Assembly: GCF_900291955.1 (NCBI RefSeq)
Contig: NZ_OLMR01000009.1
Coordinates: forward strand, 1-58,884
Length of the DNA: 58,884 nt
Origin: Pseudoruminococcus massiliensis
GTDB lineage: Bacteria > Bacillota > Clostridia > Oscillospirales > Acutalibacteraceae
Reading direction: 5' to 3'
Shown here: piece after piece, positions 28,043-36,008 of the stretch
How positions within the stretch are numbered: position 1 is the first letter of the stretch
Layout of the letters: every line of letters starts with the position of its first letter
Made by a program: the position numbers and the translations under genes
The notes under the pieces: generated by a model
Seen by the model: only the letters and a program-made list of their open reading frames with translations
What the model was told of the DNA's origin: nothing
Databases searched by the model: none

Positions 28043-28118
28043 TGGTTGGGATGGCTGGATTCGAACCAGCGAGATGACGGAGTCAAAGTCCGTTGCCTTA
28101 CCGCTTGGCTACACCCCA
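28043..28118 (-). tRNA. tRNA-Gln (anticodon TTG)
   Basis: Acceptor TGGGGTG/CATCCCA, anticodon loop CTTTGAC, encoded CCA. Confidence 0.95.
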
Positions 28119-28175
28119 GAAAAAATTTTCTTCAGCATACGAACAGTCATATGCTGAACGAAAATCAAAAAATAT

Positions 28176-28253
28176 TGGGGTGGATAGTCGGATTCGAACC
28201 GACGCTCTCTGGTGCCACAAACCAGCGCTTTAACCAGCTAAGCTATACCCACC
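28176..28253 (-). tRNA. tRNA-His (anticodon GTG)
   Basis: Anticodon loop TTTGTGG; the extra 5' G facing C73, a tRNA-His identity element, is encoded; CCA encoded. A 57-bp spacer with a TCAGCATA/TATGCTGA hairpin separates it from tRNA-Gln. Confidence 0.95.
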
Positions 28254-28256
28254 ATA

Positions 28257-28333
28257 TGGCGCGCCAAAAGGGACTCGAACCCCTGACCTACTGCTTAGAA
28301 GGCAGTTGCTCTATCCAGCTGAGCTATTGGCGC
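28257..28333 (-). tRNA. tRNA-Arg (anticodon TCT)
   Basis: Acceptor GCGCCAA/TTGGCGC, anticodon loop CTTCTAA, encoded CCA. Confidence 0.95.
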
Positions 28334-28336
28334 ATA

Positions 28337-28410
28337 TGGAGCGGGTGATGGGAATCGAACCCACACAACCAGCTTGGAAGGCTGGGGTTCTACCACTGAA
28401 CTACACCCGC
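28337..28410 (-). tRNA. tRNA-Gly (anticodon TCC)
   Basis: Acceptor GCGGGTG/CACCCGC, anticodon loop CTTCCAA, encoded CCA. First tRNA after the promoter. Confidence 0.95.
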
Positions 28411-28427
28411 GTTTCGTGACAAATAGT

Positions 28428-28456
28428 ATATTATCACATCATCCTTTAAATGTCAA
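28428..28456 (-). promoter_or_regulatory. Promoter of the Gly-Arg-His-Gln-Lys tRNA unit
   Basis: TTGACA-17 bp-TAATAT on the minus strand, 18 bp before tRNA-Gly. Confidence 0.85.
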
Positions 28457-28512
28457 TAGGAAATTTAAAAATTTTTTCTATTTTTCAAAAAAATTATTTT
28501 CAAAGAAATCAC

Positions 28513-28541
28513 TTGACAATTTCATGACTTTATTGTATACT
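28513..28541 (+). promoter_or_regulatory. Promoter of tRNA-Leu
   Basis: TTGACA-17 bp-TATACT, about 15 bp before the tRNA. Confidence 0.85.
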
Positions 28542-28556
28542 AATTAAGCATTATTT

Positions 28557-28643
28557 GCCGGTGTGTCGGAATTGGCAGACGAGACAGACTCAAAATCTGT
28601 TATCCGCAAGGGTGTGTGGGTTCGAGTCCCACTACCGGCACCA
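28557..28643 (+). tRNA. tRNA-Leu (anticodon CAA)
   Basis: Class II tRNA with long variable arm, anticodon loop CTCAAAA, acceptor GCCGGTG/TACCGGC, encoded CCA. Divergent from the five-tRNA unit. Confidence 0.95.
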
Positions 28644-28646
28644 TAT

Positions 28647-28696
28647 AAGAACCTCACGGTTGATAGAAAGGTATCTTCCGTGAGGTTCTTATTTTA
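28647..28696 (+). terminator. Terminator after tRNA-Leu
   Basis: AAGAACCTCACGG pairs with CCGTGAGGTTCTT, followed by ATTTTATTT. Confidence 0.85.
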
Positions 28697-28870
28697 TTTG
28701 TATCAATGTTTTTTTCGACTTTTATGCCTTGCGTAAAGTCTCAAAAAGTACCGCTTGAAAATTGCTGTGCAAGATAATTTTCCGCTGTTGGCAAAAATGT
28801 AACAGCGGAATTATAAAAAAAACTTTCGCACAAAAGTGTACAGCCTGCGGACTTTTTGTTTTTCTATCTT

Positions 28871-28973
28871 CTATTCAACCTTTGAGCCGTCTTTGAAAAC
28901 AAATACTACCTTGTCACGGAAATAAACGGTCATGCTGTCAAGCATTATATTCCACAATCCTTGTAATTGTTAA
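28871..28973 (-). pseudogene. C-terminal remnant of a large serine recombinase (tentative)
   Basis: A short minus-strand frame reads LWNIMLDSMTVYFRDKVV and FVFKDGSKVE before a stop. This resembles the C-terminal strand pair of large serine recombinases (DSVTVY...FTFKDGTEI). Everything upstream is out of frame or absent. It sits beside the tRNA genes, a usual home of integrated elements. The remaining sequence from 28697 to 29086 shows nothing else I can support. Confidence 0.35.
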
Positions 28974-29086
28974 ATATTCCTGAAAGCTGGGATTTGGTAC
29001 GGCTAAGAAGCATTTAGACCAAAGATTTTGATTTTTCTTTTTATAATTTTTTAGATTTTATAAATTATCCTCTAACTTTTTAGTGA

Positions 29087-30223
29087 TTAAAGCCTTTGCT
29101 TAAAATCTTCATATCCGAATTTTTTCCACAATTCAAAATCACCGTTTTTGTGAGAAATTGCAATAGAGGGAAGTGGCATACCATTAAAGGTGTTATTCTT
29201 AACCATAGTATAGATAGCCATATCGCAGAAAAGAAGTCTATCACCAATCTTCAACGGCTCATCAAAAGAATAATCACTGACAATATCTCCCGCAAGACAG
29301 GTAGGTGCGGCAAGACGATAAGTATACTTTTTCTCTCCAGCCTTTCCTGCCCCAATTATTTCAGGACGGTATGGCATCTCAAGGACATCTGGCATATGGC
29401 AAGCAGCAGATGCGTCTATAATCGCAATATCCATTCCGTTATTAACGATATCTAGTACCGTTGTAAGTAAATATCCTGCATTAAGTGCTACTGCCTCACC
29501 AGGCTCAAGATATACAGTAACATCATATTTATTCTGTATATAGTCAATACATTTGATAAGAGTTTCTATATCATAATCATGACGAGTTATGTGGTGTCCG
29601 CCACCAAAATTAACCCATTTCATTTGTTTGAGATACTTTCCGAATTTTTCCTCAAAATATGGAATAGTATGCTTTAGAGCATCTGAATTTTGCTCGCACA
29701 TAGTATGGAAATGTAAGCCAGAAATACCGTCCAGTTCGCTTTCCTCAAAATTTGCAAGAGTTATGCCCATACGAGAATTTTTTGCACAAGGATTATAAAT
29801 TTCCGTTTCAATTTCAGAATATTCAGGATTAACACGCAAGCCAAATTCTATTTCAGGGTGTTTCTTTGCAATAGTTTTAAAATGCTTCCACTGAGAGAAT
29901 GAATTCAGCACAATATGATTGCAATATTTCAGAAGCTCGTTAAAATCACTATCCGAAAAAGCTGGTGAAAAAACATGAACTTCCTTGCCCATTTCCTCAA
30001 AACCAAGCCTTGCCTCATAGATGCCACTTGCTGTTGTACCATCAAGATATTTAGAAATAAGTGGATATAATTTATACATAGAAAAAGCCTTTTGTGCAAG
30101 CAAAATCTTACAACCTGTACGCTTTCGGACTGATTCAAGTATTTCAAGATTTTTAATCAATGCACCTTCATCAACAATATAGCAAGGTGACGGAGCATTA
30201 GGAAATTCTAATTTTTTCATCAT
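29087..30223 (-). CDS. nspC: Carboxynorspermidine/carboxyspermidine decarboxylase
   Basis: This is a PLP enzyme of the alanine-racemase-fold type that decarboxylates carboxyspermidine or carboxynorspermidine in the alternative polyamine pathway. Full length at about 378 residues. Seen are the PLP lysine in LLAQKAFS (near 45), SGLHFHTMCEQ, WVNFGGGHHITR, LEPGEAV, DASAACHMPDVLEMPYRPEI, PTCLAGD and DMAIYTMVKNNTFNG. AAAGGG lies 5 nt before ATG 30223 and 8 nt before ATG 30220. The usual partner, carboxynorspermidine dehydrogenase, is not adjacent. Confidence 0.93.
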   Translation of the reverse strand: MMKKLEFPNAPSPCYIVDEGALIKNLEILESVRKRTGCKILLAQKAFSMYKLYPLISKYLDGTTASGIYEARLGFEEMGKEVHVFSPAFSDSDFNELLKYCNHIVLNSFSQWKHFKTIAKKHPEIEFGLRVNPEYSEIETEIYNPCAKNSRMGITLANFEESELDGISGLHFHTMCEQNSDALKHTIPYFEEKFGKYLKQMKWVNFGGGHHITRHDYDIETLIKCIDYIQNKYDVTVYLEPGEAVALNAGYLLTTVLDIVNNGMDIAIIDASAACHMPDVLEMPYRPEIIGAGKAGEKKYTYRLAAPTCLAGDIVSDYSFDEPLKIGDRLLFCDMAIYTMVKNNTFNGMPLPSIAISHKNGDFELWKKFGYEDFKQRL

Positions 30224-30270
30224 CAACACCCTTTCATAACATAAAAAGCTTAATTCTACAATTATAATTA

Positions 30271-31083
30271 ATCAACTTTCCCAAGACTTTAAAAGTTTCG
30301 CTCGAGGCGGCGAGCCGCCGCAGCCAAGACGCGGAATCGCTCGGCAAGCCTCGCTCGACACTAACAAGAGAAACCGATTGCCGCGACTGATAAAACTACC
30401 GATTAGCAAACTAACTATTATAAGACACTTAAAAGTTTCGCTGCGAGCCTTTGGTCGCTCTCCGCAGAGAGCGAAACTCTTTTGGGCGAAGCCCAACATT
30501 TATTTTTCCCTAGCGGCGGACTTTGTCCGCCGCCTTTTCTTTTGTAATCAATAAACTACTGGTTCAAATGTAGGGGCGAACTGTGTTCGCCCGTTCGATA
30601 GTCTACCAGCAATATTAGCCATAAAGTGCGGACTTTGTCCGCACTTAGAGAGAAAAAGATGTTAAGGGCTTTGCCCTTAAAACCCACGAGGGACTCCGTC
30701 CCTCGAACCTGCGAGCCTTTAAAAAGGCTCGAGCGAAACTTTTAATTGTCTTAGATAGGTGCGTTAGCTAATTGTAGGAGCGAACTATATTCGCTCAATA
30801 GTTTCATCGACCGCGTCAATCAACTTCTCTCACTCACCACGAGCGAGACTTGTCGAGCGATTACGCGTCTTGACGGCGGCGGCTCGCCGCCTCGAGCGAA
30901 ACTTTTAATTGTCTTAGATAGGTGCGTTAGCTAATCGTAGGAGCGAACTATATTCGCTCGATAGTTTCATCGACCGCGTCAATCAACTTCTCTCACTCAC
31001 CACGAGCGAGACTTGTCGAGCGATTACGCGTCTTGACGGCGGCGGCTCGCCGCCTTGAGCGAAACTTTTAATTGTCTTAGATA
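30271..31083. repeat. Largest dispersed palindromic repeat block (locus 3)
   Basis: About 810 bp without a gene between nspC and the thi promoter. It carries CGGCGAGCCGCCG, a GACGCGGAATCGCTCG segment, GCTCTCCGCAGAGAGC, TTGGGCGAAGCCCAA, GCGGCGGAC-TTT-GTCCGCCGC (30513), GGGCGAAC-TGT-GTTCGCCC (30574), AAGTGCGGAC-TTT-GTCCGCACTT (30624), AAGGGC-TTT-GCCCTT and GAGGGAC-TCC-GTCCCTC, then two tandem 163-bp units. Base composition is much more G+C-rich than the genes on either side. Confidence 0.85.
30731..31056. repeat. Two direct tandem copies of a 163-bp unit inside locus 3
   Basis: Units 30731-30893 and 30894-31056 are nearly identical (a handful of differences), and a third partial copy (GAGCGAAACTTTTAATTG...) follows to 31083. 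Each unit contains GAGCGAACTATATTCGCTC and GGCGGCGGCTCGCCGCC. Confidence 0.9.
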
Positions 31084-31145
31084 AGCAAAAACTAATTTTT
31101 ATTATAGTGCAGAAAAAGCTAAAAATCAACAACATTAAAAATATG

Positions 31146-31174
31146 TTGACAAGTTCTGAAAACAAGCCTATAAT
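31146..31174 (+). promoter_or_regulatory. Promoter of the thi operon
   Basis: Perfect TTGACA-17 bp-TATAAT, about 30 bp before the riboswitch. Confidence 0.9.
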
Positions 31175-31204
31175 TAAATCATAAAAGTTAAATAAGTTTA
31201 CGAA

Positions 31205-31288
31205 CCGGGGAGTCAATCAAATTGTTCTGAGAGTGAGGTAGTGCCTCTTACCCGTTGAACCTGACCGCCGTTATTGCGGTGAGGGAGT
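31205..31288 (+). ncRNA. TPP (thiamine pyrophosphate) riboswitch
   Basis: Conserved THI-box segments appear in order: CGGGGAGTC, TTCTGAGAG, ACCCGTTGAACCTGA and, after a CCGCCGTTATTGCGGT stem, GAGGGA in place of the common GTAGGGA. It precedes thiGHE and is followed by a terminator hairpin, so thiamine pyrophosphate probably causes premature termination. Confidence 0.93.
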
Positions 31289-31319
31289 TTTGTAGTTATC
31301 GCACTATGCGTATTTTTGC

Positions 31320-31350
31320 AGAACTTCCTTTCGGGGAGTTCTTTTATTTT
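31320..31350 (+). terminator. Expression-platform terminator of the TPP riboswitch
   Basis: AGAACTTCC and GGGGAGTTCT form a stem with a TTTC loop, then TTTTATTTT, 44 bp before thiG. Confidence 0.75.
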
Positions 31351-31393
31351 GCCTTTTGCTGAATTTTATTATATTTTTCGGAGGTATTATACT

Positions 31394-32161
31394 ATGGAAG
31401 ATAAGTTGATTATCGGAGGTCACGAGTTTAATTCCCGTTTTATTCTTGGTTCAGGTAAATTCTCACTTGAACTTGTAAATGCAGTCATCAAGCATGGCGG
31501 TGCTGAAATAGTTACACTTGCATTAAGACGAGCAAATAAAGGTGGAGAAGAAAATATTCTTGATTACATTCCAAAGGGTGTCACACTTTTACCTAATACA
31601 TCAGGTGCAAGAACTGCCGAAGAAGCTGTTCGTATAGCAAGACTTTCAAGAGAGCTTGGCTGTGGCGATTTTGTCAAGGTAGAAGTCGTCCACGATTCAA
31701 AATACCTCTTCCCTGATAACTATGAAACAATCAAGGCAACAGAAATCCTTGCAAAAGAGGGCTTTATTGTTATGCCATATATGTTCCCTGACCTCAATGC
31801 TGCTCGTGATTTGGTCAATGCAGGTGCAGCAAGCGTTATGCCTTTAGGTGCTCCTATTGGAAGTAACAAGGGACTTGCTACAAAAGATTTCATAAAGATT
31901 TTAGTTGATGAAATTGATGTTCCGATTATTGTTGACGCAGGAATCGGCAGACCATCACAGGCTTGTGAAGCTATGGAAATGGGTGCAGACGCTGTTATGG
32001 CTAATACTGCTGTTGCTACTGCTGGTGATGTCGCTACAATGGCAAAAGCATTTAAGCTTGCTATTGAAGCTGGCAGACTTGCTTATCTTTCAAAGTCTGG
32101 CAGAGTTTTACCATTTACAGGTGAAGCATCAAGCCCACTTACAGGTTTCCTTGCAGACTAA
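31394..32161 (+). CDS. thiG: Thiazole synthase
   Basis: It builds the thiazole phosphate of thiamine from DXP, dehydroglycine and ThiS-thiocarboxylate. The 255-residue (beta/alpha)8 enzyme has [12 protein letters not shown] at the start, the Schiff-base lysine in [10 protein letters not shown] (Lys95), [13 protein letters not shown] and [22 protein letters not shown]. The ATG follows GGAGG by 8 nt. ThiS and ThiF genes are not in this operon and must be elsewhere for the pathway to work. Confidence 0.95.
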   Translation: MEDKLIIGGHEFNSRFILGSGKFSLELVNAVIKHGGAEIVTLALRRANKGGEENILDYIPKGVTLLPNTSGARTAEEAVRIARLSRELGCGDFVKVEVVHDSKYLFPDNYETIKATEILAKEGFIVMPYMFPDLNAARDLVNAGAASVMPLGAPIGSNKGLATKDFIKILVDEIDVPIIVDAGIGRPSQACEAMEMGADAVMANTAVATAGDVATMAKAFKLAIEAGRLAYLSKSGRVLPFTGEASSPLTGFLAD

Positions 32162-32188
32162 TATTAAAACAAAAGAAGGATTTTTATT

Positions 32189-33301
32189 ATGCCTAATGAA
32201 ACAAGTATTATGGAGCAGGTTCTTGCATTTCACGATAAGTATGATTTTAATTCATTCACCGCAAAAGATGTACAGAACGCTCTGAATAAAGATAGAATTG
32301 ATTTTTACGATTACGCCGCCTTGCTCTCCCCTGCTGCACTTCCATTTCTCGAGAAAATGGCTGAAAAAGCTCAGCTATGTACGAGGAAGCAGTTTGGTAA
32401 CACAATAGCTCTTTTCACACCAATTTATATTGCAAATTACTGTGAAAATCAGTGCGTTTATTGTGGCTTTAACTGCAAGAATAAAATTCATCGTGCAAAG
32501 CTGAATATGGAAGAAATAAAAAAAGAATATCAAGCTATTGCAGCAACTGGTTTGAAAGAAATTCTCATTCTTACAGGCGAATCCCGTTCTATGTCTGGCA
32601 TTGAATATATCGGTGAAGCTGTTGAGCTCGCAAAGAAATATTTTTCACTTATCGGTCTTGAAATATATCCAGTTGAAGTTGATGAATATAAATATCTCCA
32701 CGAAAAGGGTGCAGATTTTGTTACCGTTTTCCAAGAAACCTATAATACAGAAACCTATAAAAAAGTTCACCTTGCAGGTCAGAAAAGTATATTTCCATAT
32801 AGAATCAATGCTCAGGAAAGAGCCATTCTTGGTGGTATGCGTGGCGTAGGCTTCGGTGCATTACTCGGACTCGATGATTTTAGACACGATGCTTTCTGCG
32901 TTGGTGTACACGCAACTCTTATTCAAAGAAAATACCCTCACGCAGAAATTGCCGTTTCCGTTCCAAGACTTCGCCCATACATCAATGGCGAAGAAACAAA
33001 CCCTCGTGATGTTCACGAAAAGGAACTTTTGCAGATTATGTGTGCTTATAGATTACTTATGCCTTTTGCAAGCATAACAATCTCAACTCGTGAAAGATCA
33101 GATTTCCGAAATAATGCCGTAAATATCTGCGCAACAAAGATTTCCGCAGGTGTAAGCGTTGGTATCGGCGGTCACTCCGAAAAAGAAAAGGGCGATGAAC
33201 AGTTCGAGATTTCCGACCCAAGAAGTGTTGATGAGGTTGTTGACGCACTTCATCAATATGGCTTACAACCGTCATTCAACGATTACATAAGACTTATTTA
33301 A
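32189..33301 (+). CDS. thiH: 2-iminoacetate synthase (radical SAM)
   Basis: It splits tyrosine to dehydroglycine and p-cresol under anaerobic conditions, supplying ThiG. The 370-residue product has the radical SAM triad C-x3-C-x2-C at residues 85-92 (CENQCVYC), TGESRSMSGIEYI, and the family C-terminal part ISTRERSDFRNNAVNICATK with GIGGHSEKEKGDEQFEISD. Use of ThiH rather than ThiO fits an anaerobe. AGAAGGA precedes the ATG. It is 27 bp after thiG. Confidence 0.95.
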   Translation: MPNETSIMEQVLAFHDKYDFNSFTAKDVQNALNKDRIDFYDYAALLSPAALPFLEKMAEKAQLCTRKQFGNTIALFTPIYIANYCENQCVYCGFNCKNKIHRAKLNMEEIKKEYQAIAATGLKEILILTGESRSMSGIEYIGEAVELAKKYFSLIGLEIYPVEVDEYKYLHEKGADFVTVFQETYNTETYKKVHLAGQKSIFPYRINAQERAILGGMRGVGFGALLGLDDFRHDAFCVGVHATLIQRKYPHAEIAVSVPRLRPYINGEETNPRDVHEKELLQIMCAYRLLMPFASITISTRERSDFRNNAVNICATKISAGVSVGIGGHSEKEKGDEQFEISDPRSVDEVVDALHQYGLQPSFNDYIRLI

Positions 33302-33302
33302 T

Positions 33303-33902
33303 ATGAGTATGCTTTTTGTAATTACAAGCAGTAAATCGTGCAAAGAGGATTTTCTCACACGAATAAAGCGAATAGCCTCTGCAAATCCAGACAGAATAAT
33401 TCTTCGTGAAAAACATTTAAGTCAAGATGATTTGCTTAAGCTTGCCATAAAATGCAAAGAAATTTGCGACAAATATTCCGTTGCATTTTCTGTCAATAGT
33501 AATATTGAAGTTGCTCGTAAAGTTAATGCTGATATACATTTGCCATATAAGCTTTTCGTTGAGAACAACGAAAATATAAAAGATTTTTCCACAATCGGAG
33601 TATCTGTCCATAGCATTTCAGAGGCAGAAACCGCTGAAATGTTTGGTGCATCATATCTTATTGCAGGACATATATTTGCAACAGATTGCAAGAAAGGTCT
33701 TAAACCTCGTGGCCTTGAATATCTTTCAGATATTTCAAAAGCCGTTAAAATTCCTGTTCTTGGCATAGGAGGAATAAGCCTTGAAAGACTTTCCTCCGTT
33801 TTACAAACAGGTGCAGCAGGTGCTTGTGTGATGTCACATTTTATGAATTGTGATAATCCTGAAAGTGAAGTATCAGCATTCAAAAAATTTGCTAACGACT
33901 AA
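33303..33902 (+). CDS. thiE: Thiamine phosphate synthase (ThiE/TenI family)
   Basis: The 199-residue (beta/alpha)8 protein begins 1 bp after thiH. Motifs are ILREKHLSQDDLLKLA (diphosphate/pyrimidine site), GVSVHSISEAE, YLIAGHIFATDCKKG and IPVLGIGGISLERL. It would join thiazole phosphate and HMP pyrophosphate. Lengths and motifs fit ThiE, but ThiE and the isomerase TenI are close, so the exact reaction is slightly uncertain; position at the end of thiGH favours ThiE. Confidence 0.85.
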   Translation: MSMLFVITSSKSCKEDFLTRIKRIASANPDRIILREKHLSQDDLLKLAIKCKEICDKYSVAFSVNSNIEVARKVNADIHLPYKLFVENNENIKDFSTIGVSVHSISEAETAEMFGASYLIAGHIFATDCKKGLKPRGLEYLSDISKAVKIPVLGIGGISLERLSSVLQTGAAGACVMSHFMNCDNPESEVSAFKKFAND

Positions 33903-33917
33903 AATTCCTATATACAG

Positions 33918-33960
33918 CAAAACCACCGTTCCGAAATCAATCGAAACGGTGGTTTTGTTT
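33918..33960. terminator. Terminator shared by convergent thiGHE and pgk-tpiA-gpmI
   Basis: CAAAACCACCGTT and AACGGTGGTTTTG form a 13-bp stem; TTTATA follows on plus and the A-rich left flank gives U on minus. Confidence 0.85.
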
Positions 33961-33993
33961 ATATGGTAAAAAGCTAAGAAATAAGCTTAATGC

Positions 33994-35514
33994 TTATTTT
34001 ATAATTGATTCACCTGTCATTTCAGCAGGCTGTGGAAGTCCCATAATCTTGAGCATTGTAGGAGCAATGTCTGCAAGTCTGCCGCCCTCACGGAGCTCGC
34101 AAGGATAGCCAACTACGCAGAAAGGAACAAGGTTTGTTGTATGAGCTGTGAATGGAGAACCATCAGTATCAATCATCTTATCAGCATTGCCGTGGTCAGC
34201 AGTAATAAGAGCAACACCGTCCATCTCACGGATAGCTGTAACAACCTTACCTACGCACTCGTCAACAGCCTCAACTGCCTTAACAGCAGCCTCAAATACG
34301 CCTGTATGACCAACCATATCGCAGTTAGCATAGTTAAGAATAATCATATCATACTTACCAGTCTTAATAGCAGCTACGAGCTTATCTGTAACCTCATAAG
34401 CACTCATCTCAGGCTGTAAGTCATATGTTGCAACAGCAGGTGACTTAACAAGGATTCTATCCTCGCCCTCATATGGTTGCTCAACACCACCATTGAAGAA
34501 GAATGTTACATGGGCATACTTCTCTGTTTCAGCAATTCTAAGCTGTGTCATACCCTTATTGGAAATATATTCACCAATTGTATTTTTGAGTGACTGTGGC
34601 TTGAATGCGACTTCAACATTAGGCATAGAAGCGTCATACTGTGTCATACAAACATATGTTAATGGGAAGAAGCCATTCTTTCTCTCAAAGCCCTTGAACT
34701 CAGGGTCAACGAAAGTACGAGTAATTTCTCTTGCTCTGTCAGGTCTGAAGTTGAAGAATACGATGGAATCTCCAGGCTTAACTGTTGCATTTTCTTCACA
34801 AACTGTTGGAACAACAAATTCGTCTGTTACATCGTTTGCATAGCTTTCTTCAACAGCCTTAACAGGGCAGCAAGCCTTGTTGCCTTCGCCATAAACCATT
34901 GCAGAATAAGCCTTTTCAACTCTATCCCAACGATTATCTCTATCCATTGCATAGTAACGACCCATAACAGTTGCAATCTTGCCAAGACCGATTTCCTTGA
35001 GCTTGTTTGCACACTCTTCTACGAAATCCTTACCGCTTGTAGGAGGAACATCACGACCGTCAAGGAATGCGTGAACATAAACATTCTTAACGCCCTTCTT
35101 CTTAGCAAGCTCTACGATAGCATACATATGAGTATTGTGGCTGTGAACACCACCATTTGAGAGAAGTCCCATAATATGGAGAGCCTTACCCTCTTGAGCC
35201 GCATTATCAACAGCCTTGAGGAGAGCCTCATTCTCAAAAAATTTGCCGTCTTCAATAGACTTTGTGATTCTTGTAAGCTCCTGATAAACTATACGACCTG
35301 CACCAATATTTGTATGACCGACCTCACTATTACCCATCTGTCCGTCAGGAAGACCTACATCAAGTCCCGAAGCACCGATTTTTGTAACAGGATTTTCTGC
35401 AAAAAGCTTATCAATATTTGGTTTCTTAGCGGCTTTGATTGCGTCTCCACGCTTTTCAGCCTCAAGACCTACGCCAAAGCCGTCAAGAATCATAAGAATT
35501 ACAGGTTTTTTCAT
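33994..35514 (-). CDS. gpmI: 2,3-bisphosphoglycerate-independent phosphoglycerate mutase
   Basis: It interconverts 3- and 2-phosphoglycerate using two Mn2+ ions. The 506-residue protein starts KKPVILMILDGFGVG and has the phosphoserine motif MGNSEVGHTNIGAGRIVYQ near 60, the HAFLDGRDVPPTS and GRYYAMDRDNRWDR stretches and the C-terminal metal site ITADHGNADKM. It is third in the pgk-tpiA-gpmI run. A 290-bp palindromic repeat block separates it from tpiA, so it may not be expressed equally with the first two genes. Confidence 0.97.
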   Translation of the reverse strand: MKKPVILMILDGFGVGLEAEKRGDAIKAAKKPNIDKLFAENPVTKIGASGLDVGLPDGQMGNSEVGHTNIGAGRIVYQELTRITKSIEDGKFFENEALLKAVDNAAQEGKALHIMGLLSNGGVHSHNTHMYAIVELAKKKGVKNVYVHAFLDGRDVPPTSGKDFVEECANKLKEIGLGKIATVMGRYYAMDRDNRWDRVEKAYSAMVYGEGNKACCPVKAVEESYANDVTDEFVVPTVCEENATVKPGDSIVFFNFRPDRAREITRTFVDPEFKGFERKNGFFPLTYVCMTQYDASMPNVEVAFKPQSLKNTIGEYISNKGMTQLRIAETEKYAHVTFFFNGGVEQPYEGEDRILVKSPAVATYDLQPEMSAYEVTDKLVAAIKTGKYDMIILNYANCDMVGHTGVFEAAVKAVEAVDECVGKVVTAIREMDGVALITADHGNADKMIDTDGSPFTAHTTNLVPFCVVGYPCELREGGRLADIAPTMLKIMGLPQPAEMTGESIIK

Positions 35515-35721
35515 TATTTAACTTCCTTTCGTGATTGCCAATAAGCTGAATTATTCAGCTACGCTTGTTTCAGTAATTATAGCTGAATACAAAAACAAGC
35601 CTAAGGTAATACTCCATTTGCCTCAAAAGGCGAACCCATTACATCAAATATATGGTGTGTGGATACATATAACAAGATGCGTAATCGACTTATATTTTAT
35701 ACAGATTAAGAAATTCCCAAT

Positions 35722-36008
35722 GAACTACCGAATTGCGAACTTCGTTCGCAATTTTAAAAAAAGAGATGTTAAGGGCTTTGCCCTTAAAACCCACGAGGGA
35801 CTCCGTCCCTCGACCCTGCAAGCTTTTGAAAAAGCTTGAGCAAAACTTTTAAGTGTCTTAGGGCAATTCATTAGCTAATCGGTAGAGCCGAACAGCGAAG
35901 CCTGTTCGGCTACGGTAGCTACTTCATCCGCGTCAACCAACTTCTCTCACCCACCACGAGCGAGACTTATCGAGCGATTCCGCGTCTTCGTCGTGGGTCG
36001 GCACCCAC
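35722..36008. repeat. Dispersed palindromic repeat element inside the glycolytic operon (locus 4)
   Basis: It contains TTGCGAAC-TTC-GTTCGCAA (35733), AAGGGC-TTT-GCCCTT, GAGGGAC-TCC-GTCCCTC, AAGCTTTTGAAAAAGCTT, AGCCGAACAGCGAAGCCTGTTCGGCT-like arms, and at the right end GTGGGTCGGCACCCAC, which touches the tpiA stop codon. The segment with CACGAGCGAGACTTATCGAG is shared with loci 3 and 6. Confidence 0.85.

Noticed and set aside
28046-28348. Protein-coding frame on the plus strand across 28046-28348
   Set aside because: It is the complement of tRNA-Gln, tRNA-His and tRNA-Arg.
28757-28816. Hairpin with TTTTCCGCTGTTGGCA and TAACAGCGGAA as a terminator or att site
   Set aside because: The stem is clear but there is no gene ending beside it apart from the recombinase fragment and no proper U-tract; left unassigned.
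30731-31083. CRISPR-like tandem repeat
   Set aside because: The unit is 163 bp with no unique spacers and only two full copies; it belongs to the palindromic repeat family.
30271-31220. Short open frames within the palindromic blocks
   Set aside because: They arise from G+C-rich palindromes, lack ribosome sites, and no frame is kept between copies.
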